NCBI GenBank assembly: GCA_964431205.1
Contig: CAYSIX010000115.1
Span: 1 to 12,680 of the forward strand
Source: CAYSIX01 sp964431205
GTDB lineage: Bacteria > Planctomycetota > Phycisphaerae > Phycisphaerales > Phycisphaeraceae
Length of the DNA: 12,680 bases
Direction: 5' to 3'
Part shown: one piece after another, positions 7,062 to 12,680 of the stretch
How the letters are laid out: the number at the start of each line of letters is the position of its first letter
Position numbering within the stretch: position 1 is the stretch's first letter
Position numbers and translations under genes: made by a program
Notes under the pieces: model-generated
Database searches by the model: none
What the model was told of the DNA's origin: nothing
What the model saw: only the letters and a program-made list of their open reading frames with translations

Positions 7062-8284
7062 GCGGCCAGACGGCCAGGGCCATGTTCGCCTTCGAGTCGC
7101 CGGACGAGGCGATCGCGGCGATGGTGGATCGGCTGGACCGAGTCACCACCGAAGCGGTCTCGTTGAGCCATGCGACGGGGCGGGTCCTGGCTCAGCCGAT
7201 CCGGGCCGATCGCCCCAGCCCCGCCTGCGACGTCAGCGCGATGGACGGTTACGCGGTGCGGTTGGCCGACTTGAGCGGGTCCTCTCTGCCGGTTGAGGGT
7301 GAGGGCGCCGTCGGCGCGTCACCGCCGGCCATGCCGACCGGCGCGGCCCTTCGGGTCTTTACCGGCGGGCCCGTGCCCGAGGGATGCGATGCGGTGATCC
7401 CGCGCGAACAAGTCGTTGAGCGAGCGGAGGCGATCGCTCTGCCCGACGATCTGCGGGTCAAGCCGGGCCAGCACATCCGCCGGCGAGGTGAGAACGGTGA
7501 CGCGGGTGAGACGGTTATCGAAGCCGGCCGGTCCGTGGATGCCACGGCAGCGGCGGCCCTGGCGACGTTCGGCATCGCGAGCCCGCGCGTCTATCGTCGC
7601 GTCCGTCTCGCGGCGATCGTCACCGGCAACGAGGTCCACGACGTGACGGCCGCCGTCGAGCCGTGGCAACTGCGCGACGGCAACGGGCCGGCGTTGGCCG
7701 CAATGTTCGAACCACGGCCGTGGATCCGCTGGCAAGGCGCCATCCACGTCACGGATGAGCCCGACCGCCTGCGACGCGCCGTCTCCACCGCGTTGACGGA
7801 AGCCGACGCCCTGCTGCTGACCGGCGGCGTCTCGATGGGCGATTACGACTTCGTGCCGGCGACCCTGGCGGAACTCGGCTGCGAGATCATCTTCCACAAG
7901 CTGCCGATCCGGCCGGGCAAACCCATGCTCGGCGCCGTGGGGCCGGACGGCCAGGCGATCCTCGGCCTGCCGGGCAATCCCGTGTCTGTCATGACCACCG
8001 CCCGACGAATCGCGGCACCGGTGCTCCGTCACCTGGCCGGTTATGCCGAGGCCGATACGCCACCGCCCGTGGTCCGGCTCGTCAACCCCGACGACAAGCG
8101 ACTCGCCCTGCACTGGTCGCGGCCGGTTCGACGGATCGCCCCCGGCCGGGCGCGGCTGATCGCCACACGCGGGTCGGGCGACATCATCAGCGCCTCCCGT
8201 AGCGATGGTTTCGTCGAGGTCCCGGCGAACGAGTCCGGACCCGGCCCCTGGCCCTACTTCTCATGGAGCGACCGGGATGGCTGA
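7058..8284 (+). CDS. moeA: Molybdopterin molybdenumtransferase MoeA
   Basis: 408 residues, normal for the family. Inserts molybdate into adenylylated molybdopterin made by MogA. Motifs in order are SAMDGYAV (60-67), VFTGGPVPEG (100-109), the MoCF-fold core LLTGGVSMGDYDFV (253-266), RPGKPMLG (285-292) and LGLPGNPVSV (302-311). A small beta-barrel C-terminal domain occupies about 335-390. The common TGDEL element reads TGNEV (189-193). The ATG overlaps the moaE stop by four bases, and the 3' end overlaps moaC by eight bases, the longest overlap in the operon. Its role pairs with mogA two genes downstream. Confidence 0.96.
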   Translation: MSGQTARAMFAFESPDEAIAAMVDRLDRVTTEAVSLSHATGRVLAQPIRADRPSPACDVSAMDGYAVRLADLSGSSLPVEGEGAVGASPPAMPTGAALRVFTGGPVPEGCDAVIPREQVVERAEAIALPDDLRVKPGQHIRRRGENGDAGETVIEAGRSVDATAAAALATFGIASPRVYRRVRLAAIVTGNEVHDVTAAVEPWQLRDGNGPALAAMFEPRPWIRWQGAIHVTDEPDRLRRAVSTALTEADALLLTGGVSMGDYDFVPATLAELGCEIIFHKLPIRPGKPMLGAVGPDGQAILGLPGNPVSVMTTARRIAAPVLRHLAGYAEADTPPPVVRLVNPDDKRLALHWSRPVRRIAPGRARLIATRGSGDIISASRSDGFVEVPANESGPGPWPYFSWSDRDG

Positions 8285-8765
8285 CGAGCTGTCGCACATC
8301 GATGAACACGGCCGCGCCCGCATGGTGGACGTGGGCGACAAGCCGTTGACCGTTCGTCGCGCCGTCGCCGAGGGACGCGTGCGGATCAGCGCGGCGTTGG
8401 CCGAGGCGATCCGATCGAATCAGCTGGCCAAGGGGAACCTGCTGGAAGTGGCGCGCCTGGCGGGCATTCAGGCGGCCAAGCGCACCGATGAACTGATCCC
8501 GCTGTGTCATTCGCTGCCGCTGGACGCGGTGGACGTGCGGGCGTCGCTGGGTGACGGCTGTGTGCGCCTGTGGGCGGAGGCCCGGACCACGTGGAAAACC
8601 GGCGTGGAGATGGAGGCGTTGACCGCCGTCGCCGTCGCCGCGTTGACCGTGATCGACATGGGCAAGGCGATCGACCGGGCGATGGTCATCGAGGGCGTCC
8701 GTCTGATCGAGAAGTCGGGTGGCCGCGGCGGCGAATATCGAGCGGGCGATGGAGAGCCGTCGTGA
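8277..8765 (+). CDS. moaC: Cyclic pyranopterin monophosphate synthase MoaC
   Basis: 162 residues, usual length. Converts the MoaA product to cyclic pyranopterin monophosphate, so it acts directly after MoaA although it is encoded five genes later. The family hallmarks are all present: ELIPLCHSLPL with His78, KTGVEMEALTAVAVAALTV, and Asp127/Lys130 in IDMGKAI, which match the E. coli catalytic Asp and Lys. The end KSGGRGGEY is typical. The start is ATG 8277, supported by GGAG at 8265-8268 and by alignment of the opening LSHIDEHGRARMVDVG with the family. It overlaps moeA by eight bases and mogA by four. Confidence 0.96.
   Translation: MADELSHIDEHGRARMVDVGDKPLTVRRAVAEGRVRISAALAEAIRSNQLAKGNLLEVARLAGIQAAKRTDELIPLCHSLPLDAVDVRASLGDGCVRLWAEARTTWKTGVEMEALTAVAVAALTVIDMGKAIDRAMVIEGVRLIEKSGGRGGEYRAGDGEPS
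8751..8754 (+). promoter_or_regulatory. Ribosome binding site of mogA
   Basis: GGAG inside the end of moaC, seven bases before GTG 8762. It supports the GTG start that overlaps the moaC stop. Confidence 0.55.
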
Positions 8766-9310
8766 CGCCCATTCGTGTGGCCATCCTGACCGTCAGCGAC
8801 CGTGGGGCGCGGGGCGAGACGGTCGATACCTCCGGGCCGGCGCTCGCCGACCTGGCGCGCGAACGCCTCGGCGCCAACATCGTCGCGACCGCCTGCCAGC
8901 CCGACGAACGCGATCGTCTGGCGGATCAGTTGCGAGCGTGGGCCACGCGTGATCCCAAGCCCGATCTGATCCTGACCACCGGCGGGACGGGCCTGGCGCC
9001 GCGCGACGTCACGCCCGAAGCCACGCTCGACGTGATTCAACGCCGGCACAGCGGCCTGATGGAGCTGATCCGCCGACGCTGCTACGAAAAAACGCCACGA
9101 GCCTACCTGTCACGCGGCGAGGCCGGCACCACCGACCGCACGCTGATCATCAACCTGCCCGGATCGACGCGCGGCGCCACCGAATCGCTGGAAGCCCTGC
9201 TCGACATCCTGCCCCACGCCATCGAGACACTGCGCGGCGAGGTGCAGGACGACGGCCGTCCCGACGCGGTCGCCCGCACCGGCAGGGTGATCCGCCACGA
9301 GGAGGTCTGA
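8762..9310 (+). CDS. mogA: Molybdopterin adenylyltransferase MogA (MoaB/Mog family)
   Basis: 182 residues. Adenylylates molybdopterin before metal insertion by MoeA. The Mog fold signature is LTTGGTGLAPRDVTPEAT (71-88), with Asp82 the expected catalytic acid. The segment from LSRGEAGTT to LIINLPGS (116-135) closes the substrate site, and the N-terminus VAILTVSDRG is canonical. The GTG start overlaps the moaC stop (GTGA). The length is closer to MogA than to plain MoaB paralogues, and the LSRGEAG segment fits the active form. From about this gene onward, codons favour C over G in third position. The stop shares one base with the next start. Confidence 0.93.
   Translation: MTPIRVAILTVSDRGARGETVDTSGPALADLARERLGANIVATACQPDERDRLADQLRAWATRDPKPDLILTTGGTGLAPRDVTPEATLDVIQRRHSGLMELIRRRCYEKTPRAYLSRGEAGTTDRTLIINLPGSTRGATESLEALLDILPHAIETLRGEVQDDGRPDAVARTGRVIRHEEV
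9301..9305 (+). promoter_or_regulatory. Ribosome binding site of the molybdate transporter gene
   Basis: GGAGG four bases before ATG 9310, located in the last codons of mogA. Spacing is short but acceptable. Confidence 0.55.
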
Positions 9311-10500
9311 TGACTCGCCTCCCGATGCCACGGACCGGCCTCTGGCCCGCCGCCTCCACCCGACGCGATCAGCCTCTGCGCTTCAACCTGCGCGAGCTGT
9401 CGGGCTCCCTCGGCGATCTCGGCACGTTTCTGCCTCTGTCCGTCGCGATGGCCTGGGCCTGCGGCATGGATCTCGGGCTGATCTTCATCTTCGCCGGGCT
9501 GATGAACATCGCCACCGGCGTCTGGTTCCGCCAGCCGATCCCCGTGCAACCGATGAAGGCCATCGCGGCGGTCGCCATCGCCGAGGGCCTCAGCCCCGGG
9601 GCGATCGCTTCCGCGGGCCTGATCACGGGCGTGGCGGTGTTCACGCTGGCGATGGTCGGCGGCATCGACTGGATCGCCCGTGCGATCCCCAGGCCCGTCG
9701 TGCGCGGCATCCAGGCCGGCGTCGGTGTCAAGCTCGCCTGGAACGGTCTGCAGTGGCTCGGCCCCCTGCCGTGGATCGGTTGGGACAGTTGGCTCGTCGC
9801 CGGCGTCGTCGCGGCGCTCGTGTTCGCCTTCATCGGCCGCCGCCAACCCGTCCTGCTGTACGTCTTCGCGTCCGGGTTTGTGTGGCTCGGCTTCAGCGGC
9901 ACCGGGGCGTACAACCAACTGCCACTGGGCGTGCCCACGTTCACGCTCGTGCTGCCCTCTGTCGACCAGTGGTGGACCGGGCTGACGCACGGCGCGATCC
10001 CGCAACTTCCCCTGACACTGCTCAACTCGGTCATCGCCGTCTGCGCCCTGAGCGGCGACTACTTCCCCGGCCGGCAGATCGCCCCGCGACGCATGGCCGC
10101 CAGCGTCGGCCTGATGAACCTGCTGTGCGTGCCGTTCGGCGGCATGCCCATGTGTCACGGCGCGGGCGGGCTGGCGGCCCAGTACCGCTTCGGCGCGCGA
10201 ACCGGCGGCAGCGTGGTCATGCTCGGCGTGATGAAGGTCTTCGCCGGCCTGCTGCTCGGCGGGATGCTGCTGACCACGCTGTCGCACTATCCAGCCTCGA
10301 TCCTCGCGATCATGGTGGCCGTGGCGGGCCTGACGCTGGCGCGCGCCGCCGCGGACGCCCTGCACGGGCGATCGCTGATCATCGTCGCGGCCATGACCGT
10401 TACCATCGTGCTGTTCAGCACGCTGACCGGTTTCGCGGTCGGTTGCGTGTTGGCGCTGGTGTTCGCGAGCGTCGATCGTCACCGAATCCCCTCGCCATGA
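9310..10500 (+). CDS. MOT1-type molybdate (sulfate-family) transporter
   Basis: 396-residue membrane protein of the MOT1 branch of SulP-related anion carriers, expected to import molybdate. Diagnostic motifs are NLRELSGSLGDLGTFLPL (26-43), then PIPVQPMKAIAAVAI (76-90), and the second repeat-like PLTLLNSVIAVCALSGDYFP (234-253) with GGMPMCHGAGGLAAQYRFGAR (277-297, split by the membrane motif). Roughly ten hydrophobic segments run from 36 to 385. No STAS domain follows, as expected for MOT1 and unlike classic SulP sulfate carriers. Placement between mogA and mobA strongly supports molybdate as the substrate over sulfate. A TGATG junction couples it to mogA, and an ATGA junction couples it to mobA. 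No ModABC importer is seen in the window. Confidence 0.93.
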   Translation: MTRLPMPRTGLWPAASTRRDQPLRFNLRELSGSLGDLGTFLPLSVAMAWACGMDLGLIFIFAGLMNIATGVWFRQPIPVQPMKAIAAVAIAEGLSPGAIASAGLITGVAVFTLAMVGGIDWIARAIPRPVVRGIQAGVGVKLAWNGLQWLGPLPWIGWDSWLVAGVVAALVFAFIGRRQPVLLYVFASGFVWLGFSGTGAYNQLPLGVPTFTLVLPSVDQWWTGLTHGAIPQLPLTLLNSVIAVCALSGDYFPGRQIAPRRMAASVGLMNLLCVPFGGMPMCHGAGGLAAQYRFGARTGGSVVMLGVMKVFAGLLLGGMLLTTLSHYPASILAIMVAVAGLTLARAAADALHGRSLIIVAAMTVTIVLFSTLTGFAVGCVLALVFASVDRHRIPSP

Positions 10501-11087
10501 CCCGCATCCCGGCCTACATCCTCGCCGGAGGGCGCAGCTCTCGCTTCGGGTCGGACAAGGCCCGCGCAATTTATCACGGCCGTCCGCTGATCCAGCACGT
10601 GGCCGACCTGCTCTCGCCCGTCGCGACCGAAATCACCGTCGTCGCCGACCAGAACGACAAGTATCAGGCCCTCGGCTTACGCACCATCTGTGACCTGAAC
10701 CCCGGCCGCGGCCCCCTCGCCGGCCTGCACGCGGCGCTGACCGACCTGCCCGTTTCCGACCCCTGGCTGCTGCTCTGCTCCTGCGATGCCATCGTGATTC
10801 GCCGCCCATGGCTCGAGCGCCTGACCAATCAGATAAACGACCCATACCAGGCGATCGCCTTCCGCTCAGAACGCTGGCAGCCGCTGCCCGGTCTTTACGC
10901 CCGCAACGCCCTGCCGCACGTGGAACGCATTCTCGACTCCGACAATCGAAGCATGCAACGGCTTCTCGATCACCTCGACACGGCGGCCGTTGCGTTGCCG
11001 GCCGACTGGCCCGAGCACTGGCAGGTGAACAGCCCGGCTGACCTTCTTCAGCACCGGGATCAGCAGGGCCCGATCGCCCCGGATTGA
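10497..11087 (+). CDS. mobA: Molybdenum cofactor guanylyltransferase MobA
   Basis: 196 residues, normal length. Transfers GMP from GTP to molybdopterin to form the bis-MGD cofactor used by DMSO-reductase-family enzymes such as the one encoded at the start of this operon. The nucleotide-binding loop is ILAGGRSSRFGSDKA (8-22), and NPGRGPLAGLHAAL is the usual GPLxG element. The metal-binding acidic motif, often PCDxP in the family, reads CSCDAIV here: Asp is kept but the prolines are missing. The start ATG overlaps the transporter stop. No ribosome site is visible, so expression probably relies on coupling. It is the last gene of the plus-strand block. Confidence 0.93.
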   Translation: MTRIPAYILAGGRSSRFGSDKARAIYHGRPLIQHVADLLSPVATEITVVADQNDKYQALGLRTICDLNPGRGPLAGLHAALTDLPVSDPWLLLCSCDAIVIRRPWLERLTNQINDPYQAIAFRSERWQPLPGLYARNALPHVERILDSDNRSMQRLLDHLDTAAVALPADWPEHWQVNSPADLLQHRDQQGPIAPD

Positions 11088-11242
11088 GACGGACGGGTCC
11101 TGCCTTCGCGGTAATCGATCGACGAGTCGCGATCAGCGTGCCGAACCGGGCGGGTGAAGAGCGATCGTTACTCCGTCTGGATGGTGCCGGATCGGCCGGC
11201 GGCGAGCAGAGCCCATCGACGGCTGAAGCCAGAGTACGGGGA
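11088..11242. other. Convergent intergenic gap between mobA and sucD
   Basis: 155 bases between two genes that end toward each other. No coding frame with family resemblance is seen. It holds an imperfect inverted repeat (11111-11121 / 11162-11171) and a short 5-bp hairpin (GCCGG ATCGG CCGGC, 11186-11200). Neither is followed by a T-run on either strand, so a classical intrinsic terminator is not evident for either operon. Confidence 0.7.
11111..11171. repeat. Imperfect inverted repeat, possible transcript stem at the convergent boundary
   Basis: GTAATCGATCG at 11111-11121 pairs with CGATCGTTAC at 11162-11171: ten base pairs with one bulged T, enclosing about 40 bases. It could form a stem in either transcript and help end or stabilise both. 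No T-tract follows. A chance match is possible. Confidence 0.35.
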
Positions 11243-12181
<939 letters not shown>

Positions 12182-12188
12182 GCGGCGG

Positions 12189-12217
12189 AGGATAGCGGCT
12201 CGGGGCCTGGCGGACAA
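12189..12217 (-). promoter_or_regulatory. Weak sigma70-like promoter candidate for sucD
   Basis: Read on the minus strand: TTGTCC (12217-12212), a 17-base spacer, then TATCCT (12194-12189). Each hexamer matches consensus at four of six bases. The A of the sucD ATG lies seven to eight bases after the -10 box, which would give a leaderless or nearly leaderless mRNA. This fits the lack of a ribosome site but could be chance in GC-rich DNA. Confidence 0.3.
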
Positions 12218-12239
12218 AGCCGGCGGAATCCGGTGGGAG

Positions 12240-12253
12240 GGCCCGGCCGGGCC
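12240..12253. other. Perfect GC-only palindrome just after the pntB stop
   Basis: GGCCCGGCCGGGCC is a 14-base perfect palindrome starting 14 bases past the pntB stop on the minus strand. As RNA it could fold as a 5-bp stem with a GGCC loop. No T-run follows, so it is at most a weak terminator, attenuator or mRNA 3'-end stem in the 86-base gap before sucD. Confidence 0.3.
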
Positions 12254-12267
12254 GCGCGGGCGGGCGT

Positions 12268-12680
12268 TCAGACCTCGGCCAGCTCGGTGGTCAGCTCGGT
12301 GGCGACCTGCTTGGCGTCGCCGAAGATCATGCCGGTGTTCTCGGCGTAGAAGAGCTCGTTCTCGATGCCGGCGAAGCCCGGGTTCAGCGATCGCTTGATG
12401 ACGAAGACGGTGCGGGCCTTGTCCACGTCGAGGATGGGCATGCCGTAGATGGGCGAGTCCTCGGTGTGTCGGGCGGCGGGGTTGACCACGTCGTTGGCCC
12501 CGATGACGACGGCGACGTCGGTCTGTTCAAACTCGGGGTTGATCTGTTCGAGGTCGGCGAGCTGCTCGTAGGGGACGCCGGCCTCGGCGAGCAGGACGTT
12601 CATGTGCCCGGGCATGCGGCCGGCCACGGGGTGGATCGCGTACTTGACGGTGATGCCGCGGCCGGTCAACTCGTCGGCCA
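12268..12680 (-). CDS. pntB: NAD(P) transhydrogenase beta subunit PntB, C-terminal part only (gene continues past the right edge)
   Basis: Last ~137 codons of the beta subunit of proton-translocating transhydrogenase, which makes NADPH from NADH at the expense of the proton gradient. The window holds most of domain III, the NADP(H)-binding domain. Visible motifs are VKYAIHPVAGRMPGHMNVLL, VVIGANDVVNPAA, SPIYGMPILDV, VIKRSLNPGFAG and NTGMIFGDAK, all at the order and spacing of E. coli PntB. The frame stays open to the window edge (codons for A-D-E-L before TGRG), so the TTG at 12669 is not the start. It ends with a TGA at 12270-12268, and sucD follows 86 bases later on the same strand. Confidence 0.95.
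   Translation of the reverse strand, partial: ADELTGRGITVKYAIHPVAGRMPGHMNVLLAEAGVPYEQLADLEQINPEFEQTDVAVVIGANDVVNPAARHTEDSPIYGMPILDVDKARTVFVIKRSLNPGFAGIENELFYAENTGMIFGDAKQVATELTTELAEV

Noticed and set aside
9103..10569. 488-codon open frame on the minus strand across mogA, the transporter and mobA
   Set aside because: Rich in Arg, Gln, His and Asp with no domain resemblance, and it crosses three well-supported genes antisense. Treated as a GC-rich shadow.
11186..11200. GCCGG-ATCGG-CCGGC hairpin as an intrinsic terminator
   Set aside because: Only a 5-bp stem and no T-run on either strand; such pairs are common by chance in this base composition.

Overview
The window is GC-rich bacterial DNA that is almost entirely coding. 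It holds two opposed gene blocks. A plus-strand block of twelve tightly packed genes runs from the left edge to about 11087. A minus-strand block enters from the right edge and ends at 11243. No rRNA, tRNA, CRISPR array, transposase or integrase was seen. A Tat-exported molybdo-enzyme with a quinol-linked membrane anchor, plus a proton-pumping transhydrogenase, points to a Gram-negative-type, facultatively or strictly anaerobic respirer. The phylum cannot be fixed from the sequence; Planctomycetota is a guess and no more.

Positions 1-5049 encode a three-subunit CISM-type respiratory reductase in the order B-C-A: an Fe-S electron-transfer subunit cut by the window edge, an NrfD-type membrane anchor, and a 1066-residue Tat-dependent molybdopterin catalytic subunit. 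The order and the catalytic-subunit sequence match the tetrathionate reductase (TtrBCA) / selenate reductase (SrdBCA) group. The true substrate is not readable from the sequence.

Positions 5079-11087 encode a nearly complete molybdenum-cofactor pathway: moaA, a small carboxymuconolactone-decarboxylase-family gene, moaD, moaE, moeA, moaC, mogA, a MOT1-type molybdate transporter and mobA. Gaps of 2-29 bases at the left end, then 1-8 base overlaps from the second pathway gene onward, suggest one transcription unit with translational coupling. The logic is self-contained. The transporter brings in molybdate. MoaA and MoaC make cyclic pyranopterin monophosphate. MoaD and MoaE add the dithiolene sulfurs. 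MogA and MoeA insert molybdenum. MobA adds GMP to give the bis-MGD form needed by the catalytic subunit encoded just upstream. MoeB, which activates MoaD, is not in the window.

Positions 11088-11242 are a convergent intergenic gap with an imperfect inverted repeat. Beyond it, on the minus strand, lie sucD (succinyl-CoA ligase alpha subunit) and the 3' end of pntB (transhydrogenase beta subunit), which look like housekeeping chromosomal genes. sucD has no visible Shine-Dalgarno but has a weak sigma70-like promoter placed so that a transcript would be nearly leaderless. Third-position base preference differs between the reductase genes (G-ending) and the transporter, mobA and sucD (C-ending). 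That hints the reductase module may have a separate history from the right part of the window.
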